From Bacteroidota bacterium (GTDB lineage: Bacteria > Chloroflexota > Anaerolineae > Aggregatilineales > Phototrophicaceae), in contig JAPUDW010000353.1 of assembly GCA_027492915.1 (NCBI GenBank), forward strand, positions 1-39,633: DNA of 39,633 nt. The letters are read 5' to 3'. The position numbers and the translations under genes are program-made. Positions 24,485 through 33,252 of the stretch are shown one piece after another. Below the pieces are notes generated by a model. The model was given only the letters and a program-made list of their open reading frames with translations. It was not told the origin of the DNA and made no database searches. Within the stretch, counting starts at the first letter, position 1, and each line of letters starts with the position of its first letter.

Positions 24485-25933
24485 CTAGACCAACGCCTCC
24501 AAAATCGGCACAACACCCACTTCCGCGATTTGTGTCAAATCGCGCGTCACCTGTGCCTGCAAACCGGGGATCAGGGTTAAGTCCTGTTCCCACAACTGCT
24601 GGTTGCGTAACACCGTAATCACCAGCAGGTCGATTGACGCGGCATTTTGCCACTGTTCACGGAACCACGCCATCACCTGCGGGTCGTCGCTGACAGGCAG
24701 CGGTCGCCCCTGCCACTCGCCCTTGTAGAACTGGATGAACGCCGCCAGCGCCAGCGCCACCCGCTGCGGCACTTCCCCACGGGTATTCACAGTGTCCTGT
24801 ATGGTCGGGATGAGGCGTACCTTTACCTTCGAGGTGCAGTTCAGCGCGATGCTCGACAGCCTATGCTCAATCGCGGGGTTGCGGAAGCGGTCAAACACAT
24901 CCGCCGTGAACTGTTTTAGCTCGTCGGCTGGCACATCGGTCGCGGGGATAATCTCGTCATAGGCCTCGGCTTGCAAGAACGCCCCCAACAGCGGATGCTC
25001 GATGCACTCGCGCACAGTTTGCAGTCCCAACAGCGAACCGATGAGGAGCATCGACGTGTGCAAGCCGTTGAGGATGCGCACTTTGGTCAGGCGGTAGGGT
25101 GTGGCGCTCGCCACAATCTTGATGTTGAGGTTGGTTTGGTCAATCGGCAGTTCGTTCTTGAGGCTCTGGGGGGCTTCGATCACCCACAGATGATACGGCT
25201 CGCACATCACCAGCATTTCGTCGTTATAACCAAGTTCATCGAGAAAAGCAGGCTTACGAGCCGACGGGAACCCCGGCACAATCCGGTCAACCAGTGTGTT
25301 GCAGAACAGGTTGTGATCGCTCACCCACTGGCTAAACCCCGCCTCCAAGTCCCACTGTTCGGCGTAGCGCAGGATCATCTCGCGCAGCTTGGTCGCGTTG
25401 TCCTCGATCAACTCGGTGGGGATGATGATGCAGCCCTTATCCGCCGCCCCCGCGAAGTGCTGGTAGCGCTCGTACAGGAACAGCGCCAGTTTAGCCGGAA
25501 AAGAAGCCGGTGGTTGGTCAGTTGCTTTATCGTCAGGGTTGAATTGAATGCCCGACTCGGTGGTATTCGAGATCAAAAAGCGGATGTCCGGCTGCCGTGC
25601 CAGCGCTTGATAGCTGGCGTAATCATCGTGCGGGTAAACCGTGCGGTTCACGCAGGTGATGAGGTGGGTCTGGTTGACCGGTGCACCGTTCTGGATGCCT
25701 TCCACATGCACATGGAATAGGCCGTCCTGTACATCCAGCGCGTCGTACTTGCCCTGCGGTGTGACCTTCACTACGACCACGCTGTTGTTGAAAGCGGCCT
25801 GTGCGTTTAGCTGCTCGATGATCCAATCGGCGAAGCCGCGCAGGAAGTTCCCCGCGCCGAACTGCACGATGCGTTCGGGATAGATGATGGGTTGATTAGC
25901 GGTTTGTCGGTTGAGCGGTTTTAAGTTGGTCAT
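24485..25933 (-). CDS. uxaB: tagaturonate reductase
   Basis: 482 aa, matching UxaB length. It belongs to the mannitol dehydrogenase/polyol-specific long-chain dehydrogenase family: IVQFGAGNFLRGFADWII (about 22-39) is the NAD-binding region, and KVRILNGLHTSM contains the catalytic lysine/asparagine/histidine set. SNTTESGIQF is typical of UxaB. It reduces D-tagaturonate to D-altronate with NADH in galacturonate breakdown. The start ATG overlaps the uxaC stop by four bases (ATGA). The altronate dehydratase (uxaA) is not in the window. Confidence 0.88.
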   Translation of the reverse strand: MTNLKPLNRQTANQPIIYPERIVQFGAGNFLRGFADWIIEQLNAQAAFNNSVVVVKVTPQGKYDALDVQDGLFHVHVEGIQNGAPVNQTHLITCVNRTVYPHDDYASYQALARQPDIRFLISNTTESGIQFNPDDKATDQPPASFPAKLALFLYERYQHFAGAADKGCIIIPTELIEDNATKLREMILRYAEQWDLEAGFSQWVSDHNLFCNTLVDRIVPGFPSARKPAFLDELGYNDEMLVMCEPYHLWVIEAPQSLKNELPIDQTNLNIKIVASATPYRLTKVRILNGLHTSMLLIGSLLGLQTVRECIEHPLLGAFLQAEAYDEIIPATDVPADELKQFTADVFDRFRNPAIEHRLSSIALNCTSKVKVRLIPTIQDTVNTRGEVPQRVALALAAFIQFYKGEWQGRPLPVSDDPQVMAWFREQWQNAASIDLLVITVLRNQQLWEQDLTLIPGLQAQVTRDLTQIAEVGVVPILEALV

Positions 25934-27330
25934 AGGTTGTAGGTCGTCTTAGCGAGGTCGTAAGCCATCGCGCGGATCATCTCAAGGGCATCGTCGGTAT
26001 CAATCTGGTCGCGTACCACCATCCCCGCCAGCCAATCGGCGGCTGCCCTGCGCCAGAGGGCGTGTCGGGCGGGTATCGAGGGGTAGGCGCGGGTGTCGTC
26101 GTTGAAGCCAGCCGTGTTATACAGGCCAGCCGTTTCGACCACTTCATCAAAGTAGCGGCGCATCCCGTTCAGGCTGTCGAAGAACCACCACGGCGGGCCG
26201 AGGCGCAGGATCGGGTAATGCCCCGCCAGCGGTGCCAGTTCGCGGCTGTAGGTGGTTTCGTCGAGGTTGAACAGCACCAGCTTGAGGGCAGGATGGTTGC
26301 CGAAGCGGTCGAGCAGGGGTTTGAGGCTGCGGGTAAATTCGCTGCTCACGGGAATATCCGCGCCCATATCGCGCCCAAAGCGTTCCATAATCAGCGGGTT
26401 GTGGTTGCGGAAGGAGCCGACGTGAAGCTGCATCACCAACCCGTCCTCGCTGCTCATCCGCGCCATCTCGATCAGCATATGTCCGGTGAAGCGCTGGGCA
26501 TCGGTGGTTGTGGCTGTACCCTCCAGCGCCCCGTGGAAAATAGCTCGCGCCTCGCCGGGACTCAGTTCTTCGGTGTAGGCGGTCATTGCCGCGTGGTCGG
26601 TAGCCGTCGCGCCCATGCTCTTGAAGAACGCCCGCCGCTGTTCAAGCGCGTGGATGTAAGTCTGGTAATTGCTGACCTCGATACCGGAAACCTCGGCTAG
26701 TTTGGTGATGTTCTGCCGCCAGCCGAGCATGTCGAGGTTCACTACCGCATCCGGCCTGAAGGTGGGGATGACACGCCCTGCCCAACCGGAAGCCCGTATC
26801 GCCTGATGATGTGCGAGGGTGTCGGTCGCCGCGTCGGTGGTTGCCAGCACCTCGATGTTGAAGCGTTCGAACAACCGGCGCGGTTGGAAGTCCGGCTGCT
26901 TGAGCTTTTCTTCAATCGCGTCATAAATCGCCTGCGCATTGGCACTGTTCATCTTGGCGTCGATGCCAAACACATCGCGGAGTTCGTCGCGCAGCCAGAG
27001 GTAAGTGGGCGTACCGCGCATCAAGTACCAGTGGTCACAAATTGTCTGCCAGATTTTACGATGGTCATGCTCGACCGCCCCGCCATCCTGTCGTGGAATA
27101 CCCAGTGCCTCCATCGAGATACCCTGCGAATACATCATACGGAAGATGTAATGGTCGGGGATGATGAGCAGTTCAACCGGACTGCCAAATTGGTAATTCG
27201 GGTCGGCAAACAAACGCGGGTCAACATGCCCGTGCGGGCAAATCAGCGGTAAATCTTTGACCGTTTCGTAGAGGTCAGCCGCGATCTTTTGTTGGGCCGG
27301 GTCGGGTGAAAAATAAGTGTTCGACATTGA
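25930..27330 (-). CDS. uxaC: uronate isomerase
   Basis: 466 aa from ATG 27330. A TTG 11 codons upstream would extend it, but the N-terminus from MSNTYFSPDP aligns better with the family. The amidohydrolase-like fold shows the metal motif ICPHGHVDPRLFADP, QLHVGSFRNHNPL and NLDETTYSREL of glucuronate isomerases. It converts D-glucuronate to fructuronate and D-galacturonate to tagaturonate, directly feeding UxaB, with which it overlaps by four bases. Confidence 0.9.
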   Translation of the reverse strand, partial: SMSNTYFSPDPAQQKIAADLYETVKDLPLICPHGHVDPRLFADPNYQFGSPVELLIIPDHYIFRMMYSQGISMEALGIPRQDGGAVEHDHRKIWQTICDHWYLMRGTPTYLWLRDELRDVFGIDAKMNSANAQAIYDAIEEKLKQPDFQPRRLFERFNIEVLATTDAATDTLAHHQAIRASGWAGRVIPTFRPDAVVNLDMLGWRQNITKLAEVSGIEVSNYQTYIHALEQRRAFFKSMGATATDHAAMTAYTEELSPGEARAIFHGALEGTATTTDAQRFTGHMLIEMARMSSEDGLVMQLHVGSFRNHNPLIMERFGRDMGADIPVSSEFTRSLKPLLDRFGNHPALKLVLFNLDETTYSRELAPLAGHYPILRLGPPWWFFDSLNGMRRYFDEVVETAGLYNTAGFNDDTRAYPSIPARHALWRRAAADWLAGMVVRDQIDTDDALEMIRAMAYDLAKTTYNL

Positions 27331-27413
27331 TAATCTCGCATCTATATGATTGGTAATGGTCAACTAGTAAGTGATGCTTGTACTTACAAATAAATAATAG
27401 GTTCACATTGTAG

Positions 27414-27433
27414 GGACGAGGCGTGTCTCGTCC
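27414..27433. repeat. REP-like hairpin
   Basis: GGACGAG pairs with CTCGTCC across a six-base loop, preceded by GTAG. It lies upstream of uxaC in the 27331-27610 gap, which otherwise holds only the next repeat. Confidence 0.45.
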
Positions 27434-27535
27434 GCATGTCAATTTCACACCCATCACTTACCTCGCACCCACTACCATATGATTTAAAAATTATTTATTC
27501 TATCTGGTGTTACATATGGAGTGAGTTTAGCCAAC

Positions 27536-27596
27536 GGACGCGATGTATCGCGTCCCTACGCAATTGAATTTTCGTAGGGACAGGATGCCGATGTCC
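27536..27596. repeat. head-to-head pair of REP-like hairpins
   Basis: GGACGCGAT/ATCGCGTCC (27536-27555) is followed by CTACG. After 12 bases comes CGTAG and a second hairpin GGACA/TGTCC (27578-27596). The constant tails themselves pair (CCTACG with CGTAGG), so the whole forms a larger palindrome after the Gfo/Idh stop at 27611. Confidence 0.5.
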
Positions 27597-27610
27597 GATT
27601 AGCACCTTGT

Positions 27611-28927
27611 TTAACCCACCCGCTCGCGCTCCGGCAGGCGGAACAGTTCAGCCACATCGACCAGCTTGCCCGATTGCATGGCGAGATTGCCGGAGATGCC
27701 CACCAATATGGAGGCTGCGCCGTCGATGTGCGAGGCGGCACGGTGGAACGGGTCATCAGGTGGGTTGGGCGCGAAGATTTGCTCCAGCATCACTGGATCA
27801 GCACCACCATGTCCGCCTTCACCTTCCGGCAGGTCAACCTCGTAGCTGTCGCCAAACATCGGGTGTACTCGCAGCGTCGCGGCTTTGAACGCGCCTTTAC
27901 TTTCCTTCGCCGCCCCATCGCCTTGCAGGTGGTTAATGTTCTCGATGATGTCCAACTCGGCGCGGCCTTTGGTGCCGGTAATCGCCACCCGCAGCCCTTC
28001 CCACGGGCAGTAGGCGATCAAGCAGTAGGAGAGCAGCACGCCATTCTGGTAGCGCACGGTCACATTCATCGTGTCCTCAATGGTGATTGGCTCACCGAAC
28101 ACGTTGCGGTCACGCAGGTAGCCGGTTTCCGGTTCGGCGTTCAAGTACAAGCCTTTGTATACAGCCTTGTCATCCAACCGCAGCGCAAACGGGTCATTCG
28201 ACGCAGCCGCTTCGCCCGTGTAACGTTTGTAGTCGTAATGTTCACCGCGCGCCTCGGCATTCTCGCGCCCGTAAAAGGACAGGTTGCCCATCGCGAAAAC
28301 CTGCGCCGGATACGAGTCAATCCACCAATTTACGAGGTCGAAATGGTGAGTCGATTTGTGGACGAGCAAACCGCCGCTGTTGTGCTTCTCGCGGTGCCAG
28401 CGCCGGAAGTAATCCGCACCGTGGCTGGTATCCAGCATCCACGAAAAATCGACCGCCAGTGGGCGACCAATTTTGCCCTGCATCACCACTTCGCGCAGCG
28501 CGGTATAAGCCGGTGCGTAGCGGTAGTTAAAGGTTACCCGCAGCGATTTGCCCGTGCGTTCAATCGCGTCATAAATCGCGCGGAGTTTATCGAGGTCGGT
28601 GGTCATCGGCTTCTCGGAAATCACATCGCAACCGAGTTCCATCGCCCGAATGATGTACTGATGGTGGGTGGCATCCATTGTTGTGACGATCACCGTATCC
28701 GGTTTGGTTTCGGCGATCATGCGGTCGAAGTCGGCGGCGAGGTAGGTTGGCAACGATGCATAACCACGCTGCCCCAACTGCTCGTTGTACCAGCTCATGC
28801 GCGTCTGGCTGAGGTCGGCAAACGCCACCAGTTCAGCCGACTCTTGATAGGTATTGGTGATTGCATCTACGAACATGCCGGCTCGTGAACCTGTGCCGAT
28901 GAGAGCATAACGTTTTTTGTGACTCAT
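27611..28927 (-). CDS. Gfo/Idh/MocA-family oxidoreductase
   Basis: 438 aa. The Rossmann motif GTGSRAG (11-17) and the conserved E-K-P (105-107 in ISEKPMTTD) define the family; [16 protein letters not shown] supplies the later His/Asp catalytic region. These enzymes oxidise or reduce sugars, sugar acids or inositols with NAD(P). It is on the same strand as uxaC-uxaB, so its substrate may be an oligouronide-derived or other sugar acid. It has AAGGATAT upstream, overlapping the tail of a truncated gene at 28937. Confidence 0.88.
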   Translation of the reverse strand: MSHKKRYALIGTGSRAGMFVDAITNTYQESAELVAFADLSQTRMSWYNEQLGQRGYASLPTYLAADFDRMIAETKPDTVIVTTMDATHHQYIIRAMELGCDVISEKPMTTDLDKLRAIYDAIERTGKSLRVTFNYRYAPAYTALREVVMQGKIGRPLAVDFSWMLDTSHGADYFRRWHREKHNSGGLLVHKSTHHFDLVNWWIDSYPAQVFAMGNLSFYGRENAEARGEHYDYKRYTGEAAASNDPFALRLDDKAVYKGLYLNAEPETGYLRDRNVFGEPITIEDTMNVTVRYQNGVLLSYCLIAYCPWEGLRVAITGTKGRAELDIIENINHLQGDGAAKESKGAFKAATLRVHPMFGDSYEVDLPEGEGGHGGADPVMLEQIFAPNPPDDPFHRAASHIDGAASILVGISGNLAMQSGKLVDVAELFRLPERERVG

Positions 28928-28936
28928 GAAATATCC

Positions 28937-29011
28937 TTATAACGAGCGCGGCTCTTTAACCAGCAGCGCTTCGAGTTCAGCAGGGCTAAAATATTTTTGC
29001 ACAATCCATAA
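28937..29011 (-). pseudogene. 3'-end fragment of a gene lost upstream of the dehydrogenase
   Basis: 24 codons on the minus strand read LWIVQKYFSPAELEALLVKE then PRSL and a stop, 9 bases before the dehydrogenase ATG. That is normal operon spacing, and the dehydrogenase ribosome-binding site sits at the fragment's stop. A stop codon at 29012-29014 and no start show that the rest was deleted. Parent gene not identified. Confidence 0.5.
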
Positions 29012-29027
29012 TCAGCAGCAGTCAGAT

Positions 29028-29216
29028 CTAGGCATTCGCCATGAACAGAACGATGCCAACAAAGATTGTAATACTTCGTGACAGGATTGCCAGCAAATCG
29101 ACCTCTTTCATCAGAATAGTCACGCTCATAGCTATTCGCACAATCACGAGGGCTTTGGGATAGCGCAGGAAGATCTTTGGATGGGAAACTGCGGTTACAA
29201 GTTCATAGGCAGTGTT
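29028..29216 (-). other. open stretch without start, hydrophobic, probable remnant
   Basis: 62 sense codons lie between stops on the minus strand, ending SITIFVGIVLFMANA. The only ATGs are at about the midpoint and later, and no ribosome-binding site precedes them. Two hydrophobic runs suggest part of a membrane protein. It fills much of the 393-bp gap 28928-29320 between two divergent dehydrogenase groups. It may be chance. Confidence 0.25.
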
Positions 29217-29320
29217 TTATAAATGTGGATTTCAGGGCTGATGTCGCATTTGAGGGTTTACGATATGCTTTAACGGATTAAAACAGTTTTTCCATTCATG
29301 CTGGAAGGAATTCACCATTC

Positions 29321-30406
29321 ATGAAAAAATATCGTATTGCGATTGTAGGCGCGGGCGGTATCGTCGGCGCACACATTGCGGCTATCGCGTCCAATGCTAA
29401 CCGTGCTGAACTTGTCGCGCTGGTTGATATTGACGAAAACCGTGTCCAAACTATTTGCAGAGAAAATAATATCCCGAACGGCTACACCAGCATCTCTGAC
29501 ATGCTGGAACGCGAACGCCCCGATCTGGTGCATGTTATCACCCCCTCGGCGACGCATACCCGCATCACGATTGAGTGCCTGAAGGCTGGCGCATGGGTGA
29601 ACACCGAAAAACCCTTATGCGGTTCACTGGCCGAGTTTGACGCGATCACCCGCGCCGAGCAGGAAACCGGATGCTATGCCAATACTGTCTTCCAGTGGCG
29701 TTCCGGTTCTGCCGGTAAACACCTCAAAAAGTTGATCGAAACGAATGCGCTCGGCAAACCGCTGGTCGGTGTGTGCAATACGCTGTGGTATCGCACGCAG
29801 GATTACTACGGGTTGGCGTGGCGCGGCACGTATAAAGAAGCCTTCGGCGGGCCGACCGTTACGCTCGGCATTCACCTGATGGATTTGTTCCTGTGGCTGC
29901 TCGGCGATTGGGACGAGATTCGGGCGATGACCGGCACGCTTGACCGTGATATTGAGGTTGAAGATGTGTCGATGGCGCTGGTACGCTTCGCCAACGGCGC
30001 GATGACCACCGTCACCAACAGCGCCCTATCGCCGCGCCAAGAAAGTTACATGCGCTTCGACTTCCAAAAGGCGAGTGTCGAGTGTTCAACACTGTACCGC
30101 TACAACAACGAAAACTGGAAGATCAGCCTGCCGCCGGACACCGAGGACGTTCCAACACTCGCCCATTGGGATGCGCTGACCGAGGATATACAAGGGTCGC
30201 ACGACAACCAGCTTAAAGAACTGCTCGACGCGATGGACGCGGGGCGCAGGCCACCTGTTAGCGGTGACGAAGCCCGCCGCATTGTTGAATTTATCTCGTG
30301 CCTGTATAAATCCGCCAGCACCGGCTTGCCCGTTAAGCGTGGTGAGCTAACACCCGACGACCCGTTTTATCACACCAATAAAGGCATTCTGGAGGTTCCA
30401 CAATGA
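29321..30406 (+). CDS. Gfo/Idh/MocA-family oxidoreductase
   Basis: 361 aa. GAGGIVGAH (10-18) forms the dinucleotide-binding loop, E-K-P is at 96-98 (NTEKPLCG), and TVTLGIHLMDLFLWLLGDW contains the substrate-side His/Asp. It is probably an NAD(P)-dependent sugar or sugar-acid dehydrogenase of the same catabolic locus. GGAAGGAA lies upstream. Its stop overlaps the start of the next dehydrogenase (ATGA), so the two are translationally coupled and may work as a pair. Confidence 0.88.
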   Translation: MKKYRIAIVGAGGIVGAHIAAIASNANRAELVALVDIDENRVQTICRENNIPNGYTSISDMLERERPDLVHVITPSATHTRITIECLKAGAWVNTEKPLCGSLAEFDAITRAEQETGCYANTVFQWRSGSAGKHLKKLIETNALGKPLVGVCNTLWYRTQDYYGLAWRGTYKEAFGGPTVTLGIHLMDLFLWLLGDWDEIRAMTGTLDRDIEVEDVSMALVRFANGAMTTVTNSALSPRQESYMRFDFQKASVECSTLYRYNNENWKISLPPDTEDVPTLAHWDALTEDIQGSHDNQLKELLDAMDAGRRPPVSGDEARRIVEFISCLYKSASTGLPVKRGELTPDDPFYHTNKGILEVPQ

Positions 30407-31410
30407 CTATTCGCTTCGCCGCTATCGGCCTCGCCCACTATCACATTTTTGGTTTTGCCGGCGCACTGCGGGATGCTGGCGTGGAAATTGCCAGCGTGTA
30501 TGACGAGCAACCGGAAATGGTCGCCGAGTTTCAAAAAACATTTCCCACGGCTGTGGCTGCCCCTTCTATTGAGTCGATCCTTGAGGATGAGCGCATCCAC
30601 ATCATTGGCAGCGCGGCCATCCCCAACCAACGGGCAAAGTTGGGCATCCGCGCTATGCAGCACGGCAAGGACTACATCTCGGCTAAACCATCTTTCACCA
30701 CAATTGCGGATTTGGATGAAGCACGTCGGGTGCAGAGGGAAACCGGACGCATCTACTCGGTGTTTTATGGCGAACGCTTCGCCAACCGCTCGACCGTTCG
30801 GGCGGGTGAACTGGTTCACGCGGGAGCCATAGGGCGCGTGGTGCAAACCATCGGTTTTGGGCCGCACCGCCTGCTGGGGCATACGAACCGACCCGATTGG
30901 ACGTTCGACCGCCAATTTTTCGGCGGCATCATCAATGACCTCGCCAGCCACCAGATCGACCAATTTCTGTACTTCACCGGCAGCACCAGCGCAGAAGTCG
31001 TCACTTCGCAGGTCGGCAACTTCAAATTCTCGCAGTTCCCCAAGATGCACGACTTCGGTGATCTTATCGTGCGCAGTCCATCGGCCACCGGCTACGTGCG
31101 TGTTGATTGGCACACACCGCAGGGTTTGCCGACGTGGGGCGATGTGCGGCTGTTCATTCAAGGCACGGAAGGTTATATCGAACTGCGGAAGAACATCGAC
31201 ATCAGCGGGCGAGAGGGCGATAATCACCTATTCCTCGTCGATAACACCGGAATGCAGCATGTCGATTGCAGCGATGTGGCGCTGCCGTTCGGTCAGCAGT
31301 TCGTCAGCGATGTGCAGAACCGCACCGAAACCGCCATGTTGCAAGCACACTGCTTCCTCGCCTCCGAGCTAGCATTGCAAGCCGAAATCCACGCCTTCTC
31401 ACTCACATGA
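30403..31410 (+). CDS. Gfo/Idh/MocA-like protein with altered motifs
   Basis: 335 aa overlapping the preceding gene by four bases. The overall layout is Gfo/Idh/MocA, with FFGGIINDLASHQIDQFLYF in the substrate region, but two hallmarks are changed: the N-terminal loop reads IGLAHYHIFGF rather than G-x-G-x-x-G, and the E-K-P motif is Ala-Lys-Pro (94-96, ISAKPSF). The catalytic lysine remains. It may use a different cofactor geometry, or act with its neighbour as an oligomer. A terminator follows at 31563. Confidence 0.82.
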   Translation: MTIRFAAIGLAHYHIFGFAGALRDAGVEIASVYDEQPEMVAEFQKTFPTAVAAPSIESILEDERIHIIGSAAIPNQRAKLGIRAMQHGKDYISAKPSFTTIADLDEARRVQRETGRIYSVFYGERFANRSTVRAGELVHAGAIGRVVQTIGFGPHRLLGHTNRPDWTFDRQFFGGIINDLASHQIDQFLYFTGSTSAEVVTSQVGNFKFSQFPKMHDFGDLIVRSPSATGYVRVDWHTPQGLPTWGDVRLFIQGTEGYIELRKNIDISGREGDNHLFLVDNTGMQHVDCSDVALPFGQQFVSDVQNRTETAMLQAHCFLASELALQAEIHAFSLT

Positions 31411-31562
31411 CGTGATTAAGGGTAAAGGATACGAGACAAGGCGTATGCTATCGCTACAAAGTAGATCGCAGCTTGGAGAAGACGTTAGACTAAGGAGAAG
31501 GATGCAGGTTGGAGGGAACTCATAAAGGGATCATTTTGCATATTCATGATTGAATCAAACAA

Positions 31563-31595
31563 GGGATGCCCCATATGGAGCATCCCTTTTATTTT
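31563..31595 (+). terminator. rho-independent terminator of dehydrogenase pair
   Basis: GGGATGC pairs with GCATCCC around an inner CCATATGG palindrome, followed by TTTTATTTT. It lies 152 bases after the stop. The rest of the 31411-31706 gap shows no gene. Confidence 0.8.
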
Positions 31596-31706
31596 GAGTG
31601 GTGTTCAATTATTACGAAAATCATTTCAGCATGTTAGGGGTGTGTTAGGCGTTGTATGTAATGCTCAGGATAGATGCCCTTCGATGTTTGCCGAAAGGAA
31701 GCCATT

Positions 31707-32111
31707 ATGGGTTGCCGCCATGAATGGTCTCGTGAATATGAGATGATACTCCATATTTATGTTGAAGCGCCGTGGACGTGGGAAGAATTCATGGAGGATG
31801 CCATCGTTAGTTTTGCGGCGATGCGGATGTACGAGAAGCCGTGCGCGACGGTGGTGGATGTATCACGACTCGGCAGTTTGCCAAAGGGAAACGCGCTGAC
31901 GTACCTGACAGAGATCGACCGCCAGATGCCGGATAACGTGTTCGCATCGGTCATGGTGGGGGCGCCGTATATGGTGAACGTGTTTATGGACATCCTGACG
32001 AACATCCGACCGCGTGCGAAGCGTATTGCGCTGTTTACGCGGACGATGGATGAGGCGTATGAGAAGATACAGGCGCGGTACGAGAAGATGCCGCCGACAG
32101 GGACGGGTTAG
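31707..32111 (+). CDS. STAS-like small protein (paralogue of 36293-36670)
   Basis: 134 aa from ATG 31707, which has AAGGAAG 5 bases upstream. An ATG 11 codons earlier exists, but this start aligns residue for residue with the paralogue: GNAL at 61-64 and VGA at 84-86 in both, and both begin MG. Alternating beta strands and helices with W22-x-W-x-x-F near the first strand and DVSRLGSLPKGNAL suggest a STAS/SpoIIAA-like regulatory fold. Function is unknown. It sits at one edge of the tail-like gene module and faces it. Confidence 0.65.
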   Translation: MGCRHEWSREYEMILHIYVEAPWTWEEFMEDAIVSFAAMRMYEKPCATVVDVSRLGSLPKGNALTYLTEIDRQMPDNVFASVMVGAPYMVNVFMDILTNIRPRAKRIALFTRTMDEAYEKIQARYEKMPPTGTG

Positions 32112-32205
32112 TTGAAATCAGAACCTCACCCCCCAGCCTCCTCTCCACAAGTGGCAGAGGGGGAGTAAAAACAGGGTATTGGCACAAAATAATTCAAGGG
32201 TAACA

Positions 32206-32237
32206 GGGATGCGCGGAGTGGCGCGTCCCTTTTTGTT
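32206..32237 (+). terminator. rho-independent terminator
   Basis: GGGATGCGC pairs with GCGCGTCCC (9 bp, one G-T) over loop GGAGTG, followed by TTTTTGTTT. It ends the STAS-like gene transcript. Confidence 0.8.
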
Positions 32238-32251
32238 TGGGCGGAGAATGT

Positions 32252-32277
32252 GGAACGGTCTTAGACCGTTCCCTACA
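32252..32277. repeat. REP-like hairpin with CCTACA tail
   Basis: GGAACGGTC pairs exactly with GACCGTTCC over TTA, then CTACA. It lies between the convergent STAS-like and holin-like genes. Confidence 0.5.
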
Positions 32278-32288
32278 GTGTATATGGT

Positions 32289-32621
32289 TTATTCGGCTGG
32301 CGGCGGCGGTGGGAGCTGGTTCACGATGTCATTAAGGACTTCTCGGATGAGGTCACGCAGGTCGTCGGGCTGCGGCTGGGCGGCGCGGTCACGTCCGGCG
32401 CGAACGGCATCTTCCAGCGAGTAGCCGCCGATGACGGCTAGCGCGAGGGTGATGAGCAGCGTGAGCAGTTCACTTTGGACGGCGTGCAGTTCCGGCAGGG
32501 CAACAGCAAGCAGGCCAATGATCAATGCGCACAGGGCGACCAGCACTCGACGCGACTTGAGGATGAGCAGCAGCGGGTCGATGAAGGGGCGACGGGATGA
32601 TTTGTCGGTGAGCAGGTTCAT
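32289..32621 (-). CDS. small holin-like membrane protein
   Basis: 110 aa with two hydrophobic helices (about 26-43 and 51-67) joined by a short loop, and a charged, proline-rich C-terminus (NQLPPPPPAE). This is the shape of phage holins, and it is the last gene of the tail-like set, where lysis genes often lie, but there is no adjacent endolysin. AGGAG stands 9 bases before the ATG. A simple membrane protein of another role is possible. Confidence 0.5.
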   Translation of the reverse strand: MNLLTDKSSRRPFIDPLLLILKSRRVLVALCALIIGLLAVALPELHAVQSELLTLLITLALAVIGGYSLEDAVRAGRDRAAQPQPDDLRDLIREVLNDIVNQLPPPPPAE

Positions 32622-32872
32622 AATGGAAGGCTCCTTTAGTTAAAAGTGGATGGGGAAAGTACTGAGGTCAATACAAGTCGTGAGCTATCAGTTGTCAGTC
32701 GCCAGTCAATACAAGAGCGGGAGTGAAATCGGGTTTCGAAACGCCATAAAAGTTGCAAATGTTGCAGTTGCAACTAAGGGCTTCGACGGCAGATGTGAGG
32801 GAGCGAAGTGCGGCAGATGCGGCAGATGCGAAATGGGTTTTGGGTTACTGGAGGCGCCGATGGACGGCGGGT
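32622..32872. repeat. repeat-rich spacer
   Basis: This 251-bp spacer has no convincing gene. It holds two tandem copies of GCGGCAGAT (32810-32827) with a third degenerate copy upstream, inverted arms AGTTGCA/TGCAACT (32751-32775), and CAGTTGTCAGTCGCCAGTC near 32690. Confidence 0.4.
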
Positions 32873-33250
32873 TTATGAGCCTTTGCGGAGGGCATTCACT
32901 TCCCTTTCGAGCCAGAGGACTTTTTGCGCCAGTTTTTCGAGCAGGGTGTCTTTGCCCTGATAGGTCTTGATGTCCAGCTCGGCAGCGGCATAGTCTTTTC
33001 GGGCTTGATCGAGTTTGGCGGCATCCAGCACAGCAGACTGCTGGTCGGGTGTGAGACGGGCGGGGTCGTGGGTGGCGACGATGGTTTGTGCCTGCCGCAG
33101 TTGGTCGGAGGTCATGGTGTCATCCAGCACCAGTGTGACCTGTTGGCCGTCGTAGGTGAGGCCGTAGAAGCGACCAGCGAGGGCGGCGCGCAGGTCGTAG
33201 TCGAGGCTAAGGACATTCGCGGCGCTGAGTTCGGTAGTGAGTGTTTTCAT
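32873..33250 (-). CDS. small phage-module protein with C-terminal coiled coil
   Basis: 125 aa from ATG 33250, with GGGAG 7 bases upstream; a start 7 codons earlier overlaps the preceding gene. The N-terminal half is globular (SLDYDLRAALAGRFYGLTYD, then GQQVTLVLDD). The last part is a charged heptad-like helix (LLEKLAQKVLWLEREVNALR). It follows the fibre-like gene by 2 bases, so they are co-translated. Perhaps a fibre assembly or chaperone protein; that is inference from position. Confidence 0.5.
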   Translation of the reverse strand: MKTLTTELSAANVLSLDYDLRAALAGRFYGLTYDGQQVTLVLDDTMTSDQLRQAQTIVATHDPARLTPDQQSAVLDAAKLDQARKDYAAAELDIKTYQGKDTLLEKLAQKVLWLEREVNALRKGS

Positions 33251-33252
33251 GG

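Noticed and set aside
24971..25720. A 249-codon open frame opposite uxaB
   Set aside because: Same reason: a shadow of codon bias in uxaB.
27674..28888. A 404-codon open frame on the plus strand opposite the Gfo/Idh gene
   Set aside because: It is an antisense shadow: the minus-strand frame has the family motifs and a ribosome-binding site, while the plus frame has neither.
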